Shown: positions 21,185-33,115 of the stretch, one piece after another | Layout of the letters: each line of letters begins with the position of its first letter | How positions within the stretch are numbered: position 1 is the first letter of the stretch | Assembly (NCBI RefSeq): GCF_030272615.1 | Contig: NC_081415.1 | Location: 105,229,796-105,289,795 of the forward strand | DNA: 60,000 nt | Direction of reading: 5' to 3' | From: Cryptomeria japonica | Lineage: Eukaryota; Streptophyta; Pinopsida; Cupressales; Cupressaceae | Notes under the pieces: generated by a model | Told to the model about the DNA's origin: nothing | Databases searched by the model: none | Seen by the model: only the letters and a program-made list of their open reading frames with translations | Program-made: the position numbers and the translations under genes

Positions 21185-24100
21185 TGTTGACGTGTATTTT
21201 GTACACAATCATACACAGAATAAAATACCTAAAGGCATCTTATCCTCTCTTGAGAAAATAGTCTCTAACTGCTGAAGATTCGCGTAAAGGATCAGTTAGG
21301 TAGACTCCAAGGTTCTTTTAGTGGGGTCTCCACGTGTGGACAAGCTCCAGTGGTATGATGTGATTTGCTGGAATCACAAGGGGACTTACATTGAACTTCC
21401 GATCTGCTTTGCTGGACACAGGCTCTTACTAACTTAGATTAAAAAAAATAGAAAAAGGATAAGGGCGAAGAGAGGATCTAATCCTAATACTAAGAATGTA
21501 GGAGCAATGACTTGACCTTTTGATGAAACTCTAACTAGGTCTTGTTTTGACATCAATGGAACATCTACACAAGACTAGTGCAATCTTCTAAGGGGAGCTT
21601 TATGATGTTCAAGTTATCACCGCAGGCATAGATACCATCCAAGTTGATGCATATCAATGAAGAGGCAACAAATTGAAATTGAGCTTAGGCTGAATGATTC
21701 CAGTTGACTACGCAAGGCAAGTCTGCAATCAACAAACTGCTAGTAGTATGGATGTACGAATTCCACCATCAATCAATCACATTTCCTCCATTCATCTAAT
21801 TATCTACCATCTAAGATTGAAGACTCAACAAGAAACCATGCAAATTGCAAGAAAAACGACATATTTCACCATTACTTCAATGAAAATGGAGTTTGTTTAC
21901 AATCAATGGCAACAATTTCTTGCCTTGTCCTCCTATTCTACTCTCTAACTACTTTCAACTATTTACAAATCTCTCTAATTCTATCTAAAAATCTCTTTCA
22001 CTCTAATTCTCCTTTTACAAATGAAATGTTTGGGCTTATATAGTGCCCACAATACAATTTGATGGCTTAGATCAATTCAAGATCAATGGCCAAGATTTTA
22101 CAATGAAAACCCTAATTAGGGTTTGTTACAACCATTACATAACATTTAATGCTTGACCAATGATAAAATTGTATTGCTTGGACACATGTCCCTTCTAGAA
22201 AAATCGACCAATGGATAGCCGGGGTAGGTACATCGGAGTTTGTGCCACCTTCCATGAGTTAAGTACATTGAATCTGGACATGCTGAGATGGACTTCTCTG
22301 ATTGGAGAAATGATGACTAGGACGCCACCTCATCTGACACTTGAAGCTTGCTAGATATTTAATTTGATGTCGTTGAGAGGCTATCTTTGATTAACTCTTG
22401 TTCTAACTCCTTTTGTCCTTGATGTGCAGGATGATGTACCTCGCCTTGGAACGCTGGATTGGAAGAGGTCGCCCATGTCTTGGCTTGATCGTCCTGGCGA
22501 AGACCGTCCTTGATCCGGCTTGATTTTCCTTGAAGAGACCTCCATTTGACGCCTTACTTGAGAGCTTAACTCTAAAATGCAAAATAAAGGAATTCGCCTA
22601 GGCAAAATTTGAAATTCGATAGTCTTGATGTGATCTTCAAAAGAACGTTCCTCTTATCAACTTCGCCACCCTTCAAGCCTTGGACGTGATCTTTTCTTCA
22701 AGTTAGCAATTTCGCCATCTTTGATATGTCTTTGACGTCCTAGGCAACTTCGCTCAAATAGAAACTTCAAGTTCGCCTCTCCTTTGGATAGTTACTAGTG
22801 CCTTCTAGCTTGAAATGAAATTCGTTCCTCCTTTGCCTTCTCCAAGTCGCATATGAGAGATGATAAATGATGATGTGAAAATGAAATAAACTACCCCTCC
22901 CTTTATAGCGCTCACACCTCTCACCACCATTTAGGCCGACTTTGTAAAAATAAAGCAATTTAAATGATTTTTAAATGAATAACAAGGGCCGACCTCCATA
23001 AAACAAATAAATACCAAGCGCTCCATTTAATTTTTTAATGAATTAATAATCAATTATTAAATGCCTTCATTTTTAATTAATAAATTCGATTTTCTTACAA
23101 GGCAAAAATAATCAATTAATACCAAGCGCTAAATTTAAATGCCATTAATTAAATATCGATTTTCCTAGCATTTAAATAAATTCAAAAATGCGTTTGAGCG
23201 CCAAAATTTTAAAAAACATGGAAAATATGTACCTCATCGCCCTGGTCCCTGACTAAGGGACAGGAGCGATCCATCACTTGGTCTTGATTTTTTGCACTTT
23301 TGACGTTCAAAGCCTTTAACCTCACGTTGGAATTGGCATTTTCGCTAGGATTTTCAAACTTGAGTGACTTGTCTTGCAAATAAATGTCCCTTAGATGTGA
23401 TATCGCCCTGGTCCCTTGAAGAGGGACAGGAGCGATCCTGAAGCTCTAGCCAAAACGTGTCATCTTTCATCCTTGGTTCCTCGTTCATTGCCTCTTAAAG
23501 GACGTCCTTGACCTTAGCTATCCTTGCATTGTCTTGATTTTGTCGGAACATGAGTGTTTTAGTAAAAATCGCCTTGGTCCTTGTCCAAAGGACAGGAGCG
23601 ATATGAGTCCTTTAACTTAATTGATAACACTTTTACGTTCAAAACTCTTGCATATCATCTTCAAAAGACACCTTGTACCTTTTACCCCTTTGCAAAACCT
23701 TGACTTAACGTGATTTTTGAAGGAATTAGCAACTATAATCAATATCGCTCTGGTCCCTTCCTGAGGGACAGGAGCGAACTTCAAGTCTTTGGGTTCATGC
23801 TTGCGTTCTCCAACTTGCAATCACCATCATCGTGCAAAATAAAGTTCCTTGATCCTTCGTGATCACTTGATGCTTGATAAACTTTCAAATTTTAAGCCTT
23901 CATAAGAATTTCGCTCTGGTCCCTTGGAGAGGGACAGGAGCGATTTTAGCTCTATGGGCCTTATTTCACTTTGTCACCTTCAAAACTTATATTCAACGGG
24001 TTCGTAATGTGCTCTTCTATTCATCCATGCCTTGAGATCGGTTCAAACTGTGCAAGAAAGTCATCCACAACAAAAATCGCTCTGGTCCCTTCCTGAGGGA

Positions 24101-25154
24101 CAGGAGCGAACTTAAGCATTTTGGTCCTTTGTTGACGTTTGATAATCTTCAATTTGTCTTCAACGGGTTCGATTGACCTCCTTTCTTGCCTTCGAACATA
24201 AAATTTGCTTGATCTTTGCCTAGATCGTACCTTATGAAGAATTTCGCTCTGGTCCTTCAGTGAGGGACACGAGCGAAATTTGACTTGTCGCACTCTCGAT
24301 CAGGACAATTTTAATGGAATATAACATTTAAGTATAAGTGACATTTCCTTCTATGTTTCTTCTTTCTTATACTTTAAGTTATATTCCATATATACTTTCA
24401 GGATGTTTGAGAGTGGTTTCAGACCTCCAGGAGTTATATTGCAAAATCTAGTTTTTGGAGGTTTTTTCAGTTTCCAGACTTAGTCAAATTCAGGATCAGG
24501 GCATTCCAGACTTAGCCAAATTTCAGGATCAGGACCTCACTCAAGCCGGACTTGCTACCCTGTTGATCTCCCCGACAGCACTTCAAGTTATATTCATTTG
24601 ATAAAATGTACCTCTTTGGACCTTCTCACATCGTCAAGACGTTAAAATCTTGCAAGGACAAAGCAAAATTGGATTTGTAGCTCCGGTCCTTCACTGAGGG
24701 ACAGGAGCGATTTTGCTCCTACAGGCCAAAATATCATGATTTTACACATTTTATCACTTCACAAGGCGAAAACAAATCATTTGAAATGCCTAGGATCAAA
24801 AATCAAAAAAGTCAAAATTTGGTCAAAATTACTCAATTGGACAAAATTCATGTTTCATCATCAACACTTAGACGAATTTAGACTCTGCGTCAACATTCCA
24901 ATTGAAAATTAGACCATTCTGGCGAATTCATTTCATTCAAAATTTGCATTCTAGAAAAGGAAACTCAAAAGCTCTCAAAAGCGACTGGATTCTGGTCCGA
25001 AAAGACGGTAATTAAAACCCTAAGGCTTGACCCTAAATCCAGACAACTAACAAACTAACAAAACCCTAAAAAAAAGCAAAGCGAAAACGAACAAAACGAG
25101 CAAAAAACATGGGTCCCCATTTGCAATGGGGCGATGTGTGAAAACGTCACAACA
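21185..25154 (-). repeat. 5' LTR of element C (3,970 bp)
   Basis: This is a direct copy of 13624-17768, shorter by 175 bp. The missing piece lies between two hairpin copies: in the left LTR these start at 16682 and 16857, and here a single hybrid copy occurs near 24243. That is the footprint of recombination or slippage between neighbouring repeats. Confidence 0.93.
23236..24711. repeat. U3 hairpin array in the right LTR of C (8 copies)
   Basis: The same 35-bp palindromes as in the left LTR, offset by +7561, with one copy lost by the 175-bp deletion near 24243-24277. The hybrid copy carries the ACACGAGCGA variant of the lost neighbour's right arm. Confidence 0.88.
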
Positions 25155-26313
25155 GGTAGGTACACCGGAGTTTGTGCCACCTTCCATGAGTTAAGTACAT
25201 TGAATCTGGACATGTTGAGGTGGACCACACTGACTGGAGGAGTGATGACTGGGATGCCACCTCATCTGACACTTGTAGCTTGCTAGATATTCAATTTGAT
25301 GTCGTTGAGAGGCTATCTTTAATTAACTCTTGTCCTAACTCCATGTGTCCTTGATGTGCAAGACGATGATGTACCTCGCCTTGGAATGCTGGATTGAAAG
25401 AGGTCGCCCCTGTCCTGGCTTGATCGTCCCGGCGAAGACCGTCCTTGATCCGGCTTGATTTTTCTTTGATGAGATCTCCATTTGATGCCTACACAACATT
25501 TCAAAATTAGTAACATGATTTTGCAATGAATAGCATAGATTAAATTAATTTTAGGAAACCTCATGATAAGTCCTTGAGTTATCATTTCCTAAATGACGAT
25601 TAAGCTACCAAATTCAAAATTCAAAATTCAAGCCTAAGGCAATGACGATCAAAATTCGAAATTAAAACAAGAGATCTTGCCATACCTTACTTGAGAGCTT
25701 AACTCTAAAATGCAAAAAGAACAAAGAACAAAATCGCCTAGGCAAAATTGACGTTAGATCCCTCTTCAATGTGATCTCTTTTTTCAAAATAGCAATTTCG
25801 CCACCTTTGATATGTCTTTGACGTGATCTTCAAGCCTTGGCAAATTCGCTCAAATGAAAACTTTAAGTTCGCACCACCTTGCTTTGAAACAAAATTCGCT
25901 CCTTTGAATACAACTTCGCGCTTCTCCCTTTAATCGCATTTGAATGATAAAATGGTGATGTAAAAATGAAATCTTTCACCCTCCTTATATAAGCGCTTAC
26001 ACCATCAATTCATTAAGGCCGACTTGGTAATTAATAAGGCAATTTGAACGATTTTAAAACAAATAACAAAGCCGACCTTTAAAATACCAAGCACTCCATT
26101 CAATTTTAATTAAAATAATTAATTATTATTTGCCAACGTTTTTTAATTTAACAATTTCGATTTTTTAGAAGGCAAAAACAATTAATTAATACCAAGCGCA
26201 ATATTTAAATGCCATTTAATTGAATTTTCAAAAATTATCGATTTTAGCATTTAAAATAAATTTAAAAATATTTGTTTGAGCGCCAAATTTTGAAGATGAA
26301 AGATACGTACCTC

Positions 26314-27269
26314 ATCGCCCTGGTCCCTGACAGAGGGACAGGAGCGATCCATCACCTTGTCTTGATCCTTGCATTTTTTACGTCCAAAAATCTTCATCTC
26401 CACGTTGAATTTGCCATTTTTGCTAGGGATTTCGAGCTAGATTGACTTGCTTGTGTGAATGAGTGCCTTAGGATGTATTGTCGCCTTGGTCCCTTGGAGA
26501 GGGACAGGAGCGATCCTTATGTTCTAGCTTGCAACTCTATTTCAAGCTCAAATTGGTAACATTTTAACGTTCACCTCCTTTGTATCGCCTTCCAAATGAT
26601 GTTTTAAACCTTGTGCAACTTTGTTTTAACGTGATCTTCAAAGGATATCATGTGTTTTGGCAAATATCGCCCTGGTCGCTTGGAGAGGGACAGGAGCGAT
26701 CCTAGTGTCCTGGCTCAAATTTGCAAACTTTTGATCTTCGTTCTTTGTTCTTCGTCTTCCAAAGGACGTCCTTGACCTTGCCTATCCTTGCCTTGTCTTG
26801 GTTTTGACGGGACATGAGTGTTTTGATGAAAATCGCTTTGGTCCTTGTCCAAAGGACAGGAGCGATATAGGCCTTTTGTACAAATTGGTAGCATTTTAAC
26901 GTTCAACACCTTGGTATATGACCTTCAAAGGACGCCTTAGACCTCTTACCAATTCGCATGGTCCTGACTTAACGTGATTTTTACATGAATTGGCAAATAT
27001 AATAGATATCGCTCTGGTCCCTTCCTGAGGGACAGGAGCGAACTTCAAGGTTTTGAGTTTGTCCTTGTTTCGACCAATTTGCCATCACTTTCATTACGTA
27101 GAATGAAGTCCCTTTGAACACCTTGGACGCTTGAAACTTTTGAAATCTATGCCTTTATGGAAATATCGCTCTGGTCCCTTCCTGAGGGACAGGAGCGCTT
27201 CGCCTTGGTCCTCCTGGGAGGGACAGGAGCGAAATTCGCTCTGGATCCTCAGTGAAGGACAGGAGCGAA
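26314..27269. repeat. Hairpin repeat array in B (8 copies)
   Basis: A 35-bp imperfect palindrome (arms ATCGCCCTGGTCCCT and AGGGACAGGAGCGAT, 5-nt loop) starts at 26314, 26480, 26666, 26832, 27008 and 27165. Two more copies follow almost back to back near 27199 and 27235. The first starts are 166, 186, 166, 176 and 157 bp apart. The copy at 26832 carries a paired change in both inner arms (GTCCTT with AAGGAC). Confidence 0.85.
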
Positions 27270-30180
27270 ATTTGACTTTTCGCACTCTCTATCAGGATAA
27301 TTTTTATGGAATAGAACATTTAAGTATAAGAAAGAAGAAACATTACTTATACTTTAAGTTATATTCCATATATACTTTCAGGATGTTTGAGAGTGGTTTC
27401 AGACCTCCAGGAGTTATATTGCAAAATCTAGTTTTTGGAGGTTTTTTTAGTTTCCAGACTTAGTCAAATTCAGGATCAGGACATTCCAGACTTAGCCAAA
27501 TTTCAGGATCAGGACTTCACTCAAGCCGGACTTGCTATCCCATTGATCTCCCCGACAGCACTCAAAATGCAAAGGCTAACTAACAAAACCCTAAAAGACC
27601 TAGAAAACAAACCCAAAAAAGCAAAAAACATGGGTCCCCATTTGCAATGGGGCGATGTGTGAAAATGTCACAACACAACCGCAATAGGGGAAATAAGGGT
27701 GGGATTCTCACGCTTTATCCTTGCAATATACTCTCTAAGTCTGATATTCTCTTCTCTGTACTTTTCCTTCTCTTCAATCTCTTTATCCAACCTTGCGCTG
27801 ATCGCCCTAAGGTTAACCTTCTGAAACTCTTGCTCTCTTGTAGTACAGCCAAGGGCAACTCAAGTAATTTGGAAATCCATAGGAGTAGCAATGTCCGCCG
27901 TCACACCTCCAATAGGAACAACCACTTGCTTAATCCGCATTCCTATCTCATCTCTAGCTATGTGCGACAAAATCTCAGCTCTCTAAGGTTCTTTCTCCTT
28001 ATTGCTCCTAGCTAGGCAGTCATCAATGTTGTCTTTCCTCTATCATCTTCTTACTCTTTTCCATACTTTTCATCAGCCAATCAGGAATAGCGGATATCTC
28101 CATACCATCATTGAGACAAATATCTCGATCAAGTCCTCTCAATGCCGAGATAACATCATCATCATCATCAGGATTACTCCTGGTTAAATCATATATCTCA
28201 TTTCCCAAACTTACCTCCAAAAGGACAGTAGGGGATCCCGACTGATCATCATTCTCATTTGGTGGAGTAGATGTTGCTGTGGCATGTAAATCCTGAATAT
28301 TCTTTGGTAGTATCACTGTGTTGGAACATTGTTGGGTATCCTTATTCTGTTCTGTTATTTCAACTTCCTTAATTGATGAGACACTGAGAGGGGGTGAAGG
28401 AATGATAGGTGAAGGAATGATGGTCTTTAGCTTCTTCTTCTTGACCTCCTCAATCTTCTTCCCTCCAGCCTTGACCCCTCCTGGCGTGTTTTTCCTTCTC
28501 TTGGGATCTTGACTCTCTTCATCTACATAAATCCTGACATCACTGATAGTCCTCTGAACATCTTCAAAAGTAGATTCTTCCGGCTTCATCTTTTCATAAG
28601 TGAAGGAAACGCCCATGTCAACTAACTTATTCATCTGAATATCCACCCATGTACGGGAGAAACTCAAGACCTCTCTCATCAATATCTTTAAATCTATCTT
28701 TTTTGATTCTGACCAATTAGGCAATAAGATTGCCTTCTTCATTTCATTTTCATACTTTGGATGCGTATGATCTCTATCATCTAACACTTGATCAGGAATG
28801 AGGAAAAGTCCATGCTTCCTCATGAAATCCACTGACATTCTTGACCACATTCGTCTCTTCATTGCCTGTTCGTCCATCAAGTTGGTCCAATAATCCTCTA
28901 TGTCTGTCTTGTGGACGAATTTCTCTCTCCCGATCCTTCCAACTTTCTTATCTGGATCAAATCTTTCTCTTTTCTTGAAGTTTGCAAATCGATAGAATGC
29001 AAGCTCGTCACTCGCATTGTTGGCGGCTAAGGCAGACTGACAAACCTCCAACATCTTCCCAATTGAAATAGGGAATGTCATGCATGTCCTGTGCTTCTCT
29101 TTCTGAATGGAATCAAACTCTAGAAGCTGTCTCACCACTTCCAACAAGATCATTCTGTCGCAAGGATACCTAGGAAGCCTGTAGGGTTCGGATTGAAACC
29201 CATGAATCCTAAGGTATGTGAAAGTGGGAAACTGAATATACCATGATCCATATTTCTCTATTAGCTCTGTTGCCTCCTTGGACAACCTCCTGTGGATTCC
29301 GCCTTGCAGCATCTGTGTGATGTACATTGTGAATACATCATTCACTCTCTTATAATCTTCAATTCTATACATGTTCAGTTGGGAATAGCACTCATAACTC
29401 CTGAATTGTCCTTGCCCATTTCCGACTTCACCTCTGCATATCAATCCTTTGTATGTAACAAACCGTGCAAGCAGGTATACCAAGTAGGAAGTCATGGCGA
29501 ATGACTTGGACCGCTCTACATAATACATTCCTCAGCCGAAAGTCCAGATTGTCACTTATGATTCTAGACCAATTTATCAACGTCCCTCTAAGACAATCCT
29601 GGATGAAATAGAACATCCATTCATCGTATATTGCACCCCGCGGCATCCCCATCACTCGGTTAAGCAGGAATACTAAGTCACTATATTCCTTTTTGAAGTT
29701 TGTGCACATGATCATCTACTCTTTATTTACTACATTTTTACACGCATCCATCTTCTTCGTGTATCGATCTTCATATTCATCCTTAGTTACATTCTTCATG
29801 TTTGCTCTATGTGGAATTCCAAAAACTTCAGCAATCGCATCCTCAGTAAGGTAGGCAATGACAACACCCTTAGGAGTCTTGATCATTCGCGAGCGAGGAT
29901 CATAACATCGTGCACACTCCAGGATAAACTCACTGCACTGTATGGATTGCGGGAATCCAATGGCTTGAAAAATACCACTCTTCATAATGTTTACATATGC
30001 TGGGGAAGGAATTTGATTTCCAACTCCGAACATCCGCTGTCGCATCAGGTTCAGGCTCAGGAAATGCATGTTCGTATCCGTAATCTCCTTCCATCTGGAT
30101 GACATCTTGGATTCTGGATAGAATCCAGTCTCCACAATCCTCTGTTGTTCTCTTCTTTCCTTAAATCCGGACTTCGACAT

Positions 30181-31598
30181 CGCACCTGTACGAAGCTTGA
30201 AGTTAGACTTAGGAAAAATATAATATTCTTAATAAAATTCTTGACTCCTTAATGATTTAGTCTAATTAGGGTATGGAAATCAGGAAAATAGTCCACACTC
30301 TAGGTAGATTTTAACAATTTAAATTCGAAATGTGACAAGATTAGGGTATGAAACCCTCATGAAATCAACACCTCCTTATACTTAGAAATTTTGTGCAAAT
30401 TATAGTGCAAAGGAGTATACCGGATCAAGAGTGACTAAGGAGAGACGTGAAAGATGGTGTTTTCACACAAAATTATGTCTGAGGACACCTTCCGAAGTCA
30501 AAAAAGTCTTAAGACACCTTCTGAAGTCAACAAAGTCTGAAGACAACCTGCAATTGTACAAATTAGCCTTTCAAAACAAGTTGCAATCACCTAAACCTGC
30601 ATAAATTTGATGGAAAACAACTTAGACAATGAAAGCAAATCAAATCTGGGAAAAATAGTATGGCTGGTAAGAGTTAAATTTTCTGAGGACAAGCAGCCAT
30701 GGCGAAGTTGCAAACCTGTAACAGCCCTCAAATGGTCAAGTGATTGACTGAAAACGACTTGAAAATTCTCCCAAAGGTAAATCGTTAAGTTTAGAGTTGG
30801 CTGGCAATGAAAGTTTATGTCTGAAATAGATGGACAGCCAACAATGGAGGTCACCCCTGCTGCAACAATGGCATCAAAGTTCAGATCTGAGGAATGACAG
30901 CAAGTAAGGAGCAATGGGAGTATCAAGCACGCATGGAATCCATCAAACTATGCCCCCAAAACACTTGCCAAATAAAAATCGAATTTTCCAAACTATGGCG
31001 TCACCTTCAAATCTGGAAAAGTTCTTCAATCTGCATATAATCTGCCAACAATGGTCTGAGAACAGCAAGTGAGGATGGCAGCATCAAGAAAAATCGCCTC
31101 AAGTTGGAGGAAGAAACTCCAAACACAAAAATCACCCCTTCACCAAAATCGTGGATTTCTCCAAAAATGGCGAACTTTGACCAAAAATCGTGGCATGAAG
31201 GGTCTTCGATGGCAGCAAATCAGTCTGATAACAGCATGTGAAAAATGGCAGCCCCAAGGAAAATCGCCAACTTAGAGGTAAGAGTCCCCTAAAATCATCA
31301 AAGTTGCCAAACTAGGAAAAATCGCTATCTCCCCCAAAATCAAAAATCTGAAAACAATGGAGTCAAGGAACCTCAATGGCAGAAATCAAGTGAATTGCCA
31401 AGCTGGAAAAAATGGAGGAAAAAATGGAAGTCTTCAATCAACCACTCCACCAAAACACTTCATTGAAAATCGCCAATAAGAGAGAAAATCGCCCTTGCAT
31501 GGAAACACCTGGCAAACTTAACAATAAAATAAGGTTGGACCTCTCTCTATTTGAACTCACTTTCATCATCAAATCTCACCACACAAGCAATGTGGTAT
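30181..31598 (-). other. Leader of element A between the putative P1 and the ORF
   Basis: About 1.4 kb of non-coding sequence upstream of the ORF start at 30180. It contains imperfect repeats around 30470-30545 (GACACCTTCNGAAGTCAA) and repeated words such as AAAATCGCC and AATGGCAG between 31070 and 31500. Confidence 0.5.
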
Positions 31599-31779
31599 AA
31601 AACACTTGTTCTTATACTTGCTTTGGTGAAACCGATTTGCTTCTAGAAGGTTAAAACATTAAATGCTTATTGCAAATCATTTAATTGTTTTTTAAATTTA
31701 TTAAATAATCGTTGCTTTATTAAAAAACAATTAAAACAAGGCTCTCTTTATTAAAATATTTAAATTTAAATCAAAATTT

Positions 31780-32335
31780 GAGCCACTTGGAAAAATCGAT
31801 CCGAGTAGGGATTTAAAAATCCCATCAAAATCATTTAAAACGTCAAAATATTTCCCATAAGGGAAAATCGATCTAAGTATGGACAAAATTTCCCAACAAA
31901 ATCCATCAAAATGCACACAAAATGGGGCTAGGGGAAAATCGACCTTAGTCTGGATGAAAATTCGGACTCAAAAATCACTTCATTCACTCAAACTACCCTT
32001 GGTGGAAAATCGACCCAGGTGTGGAATCAAGACAAATGTCATCGACAATCCTATCCATACTCCTTGGTGGAAAAACGTGGGTAGTCAAGATTTATCCTGA
32101 CACTTAGTCAAAATTTAATGATTCTAGGGGAAAAACAACCCTAGTATGGATTCACAGTGGTGGAAAAATGAAGCAAGTATGGATTCCAAGGGAAATCCAT
32201 GTCCAACTTGGATTCTGAGTGGGGAAAACCATGTGTAGTCAGGAATATGAGGGGAAAAGCACCTCTAGCATGGAATTTTGACCTTTTAACCCTTAGAATA
32301 TGGATTTTCATCCGGAAAATGATGATTTTTCCACT
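31780..32335 (-). repeat. U3 repeat block of element A (GGAAAA-type, ~10 copies)
   Basis: Imperfect repeats of the type GGGGAAAATCGACCNNAGTNTGGA occur at spacings of roughly 30-70 bp on the plus strand, for example near 31789, 31862, 31934, 31993, 32128, 32161 and 32252. They occupy the same relative place as the hairpin array of B and C but are unrelated in sequence. The remaining ~450 bp to 32782 lead into the conserved terminal block (GGGGTCCCCGTTAGCAATGG). Confidence 0.65.
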
Positions 32336-32787
32336 TAGAATCACTTAGAAACTTCGAAACTCAATAAAACTCAATTGGACCTATGCAAACTCTTCAAAAA
32401 TTGGAGCGTACCACAAGGAAATCTATCAAGATAAAGTGCGAAATCAACTCAAATAACTCCCTAGGAGCGAAAAAACAACTCCAAAAGGTTTGAAAACACC
32501 TTAGCACTTAAAATCACTGATGAGGACATTTAAAAACACGTCAATGCTCCGAAGGGTCAACACTTAGACAAAACTAGGATCATTAAAAATCTCAATTTTA
32601 CGCGCTTGATCCTATAACTGCAAAACCCTAAGCGACACTAGGCATGATCAAAACTCCGAGACTCGGGCACGGAAACACAAAATTGCCCACTAAGCAGCCA
32701 AAACCCTAACCTAACAATGCAGAAAGCAAGAAAAGAGGGGGTCCCCGTTAGCAATGGGGCGATGTGTGTAAAGGTCACAACAGGTTG

Positions 32788-33110
32788 CACCAAGCCAACA
32801 ATCATTTCTTACATTGTTAGGACTAGCATAGACTTTCTTAACCCTTATCTCCTTGTGTCTTTTTTTTCCAAGCGAGTCAGTAAGATTCCATGTTCCACTT
32901 GTGTTCATATGCGTAAGTCCCTCTGTGATTACCAGCAAGATCACATCAAACACATTGAGTCAAATTATGAAGTCGATTGTTCGTATTGCTAACCTTGGAG
33001 TTGTCTCATTTGATCATATTCTTTAGCATATGAGGTTTCTTTGTTCAAGAAAGGATAGAATACTTGGTATTTATTCTGTGTTCGAGGTGTCCTAAAAAAA
33101 CACATCAACA
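32788..33110 (+). repeat. 3' end of element D resumed after A
   Basis: This is the last 323 bp of the D LTR after the A insertion. On the opposite strand it aligns with the starts of B and C: an ACAGAATAAATACC-like motif, then CTTGAACAAAG, CCAAGG, and TCAC-GGGACTTAC-like sequence. It ends CACATCAACA directly before TSD AGTAC. Confidence 0.8.
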
Positions 33111-33115
33111 AGTAC

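Larger units (their letters stand above)
13624..25154 (-). mobile_element. Element C: complete LARD-like LTR retrotransposon (11.5 kb)
   Basis: Two direct copies of a giant LTR (13624-17768 and 21185-25154) enclose a 3,416-bp internal region. The TSD GGTAG is at 13619-13623 and 25155-25159. Wherever I compared the LTRs they were identical, apart from one 175-bp indel, so insertion was recent. Sense is minus: the PBS lies beside the right LTR. The internal region carries one long ORF (18796-20526) and no gag, protease, RT or integrase that I recognise, so C must be mobilised by another element. It is inserted in LTR B, a member of its own family. Confidence 0.93.
12569..27675 (-). mobile_element. 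Element B: solo giant LTR (~3.6 kb), split by element C
   Basis: B comprises 12569-13623 and 25160-27675. The ends are TGTTGACGTGTATTTTG and AAAATGTCACAACA on the plus strand, and the TSD CAACC is at 12564-12568 and 27676-27680. B has the P2 TATA (13432-13438), P1 TATA (25985-25992) and U3 hairpin array (26314-27269) of C's LTRs in the same order. There is one LTR copy and no internal domain, so it is a solo LTR. It interrupts the ORF of A; joining across it restores that frame. Confidence 0.85.
11808..30180 (-). pseudogene. Long decayed ORF of element A (unknown protein), split by element B
   Basis: Coding segments are 30180-27681 and 12568-11808; removing B and one CAACC copy rejoins the frame exactly, giving about 1,087 codons. 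The protein starts MSKSGFKERREQQ. It has a segment GVVIAYLTEDAIAEVFGIP, a segment SFAMTSYLVYLLARFV, a Lys-rich low-complexity region (GGKKIEEVKKKK), a probable coiled coil (IEEKEKYREENIRLREY) and an acidic C-terminus (ERNLLEDPLFDD). Disruptions include TAG at 29716-29718, a frameshift near 29530, TGA at 28023-28025 and several later stops. I recognise no Gag zinc knuckle, protease, RT, RNase H or integrase. A remote similarity to plant mobile-domain proteins is possible but weak. Confidence 0.75.
10854..32782 (-). mobile_element. Element A: TSD-flanked single LTR-like unit carrying a long ORF
   Basis: On the plus strand the left end reads TGTTGATGTGTGTTTTATGC and the right end GATGTGTGTAAAGGTCACAACA; both match the termini of C's LTRs. 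The TSD GGTTG is at 10849-10853 and 32783-32787. Without element B it is ~6.8 kb. I found no second copy of either terminus inside it, so it is one LTR-like unit and not an LTR-internal-LTR element. It contains a P2 TATA (11662-11669), a ~1,087-codon decayed ORF, a ~1.4 kb leader, a weak P1 TATA (31599-31618) and a U3 with GGAAAA-type repeats. It is inserted in D. Confidence 0.75.
7069..33110 (+). mobile_element. Element D: plus-strand giant solo LTR (~4.1 kb) split by element A
   Basis: D runs 7069-10853 and resumes at 32788-33110. Its 5' end (TGTTATGTTGCAAAC, then CCCCATTGCAATG) aligns with the 5' end of element C's LTR. Its 3' end (CACATCAACA) matches the CAACA ends of the family. The TSD AGTAC is at 7064-7068 and 33111-33115. 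No internal domain or second LTR is present, so it is a solo LTR. U3 (7069 to about 8980) is rich in scattered TTGTGCA/TGCACAA motifs. From the second TATA box to the 3' end it aligns recognisably with the inverted B and C copies. Confidence 0.85.

Noticed and set aside
10854-32782. Element A as a conventional element with two LTRs
   Set aside because: Neither the TGTTGATGTG start nor the GGTCACAACA end recurs inside A, so no second LTR can be placed.
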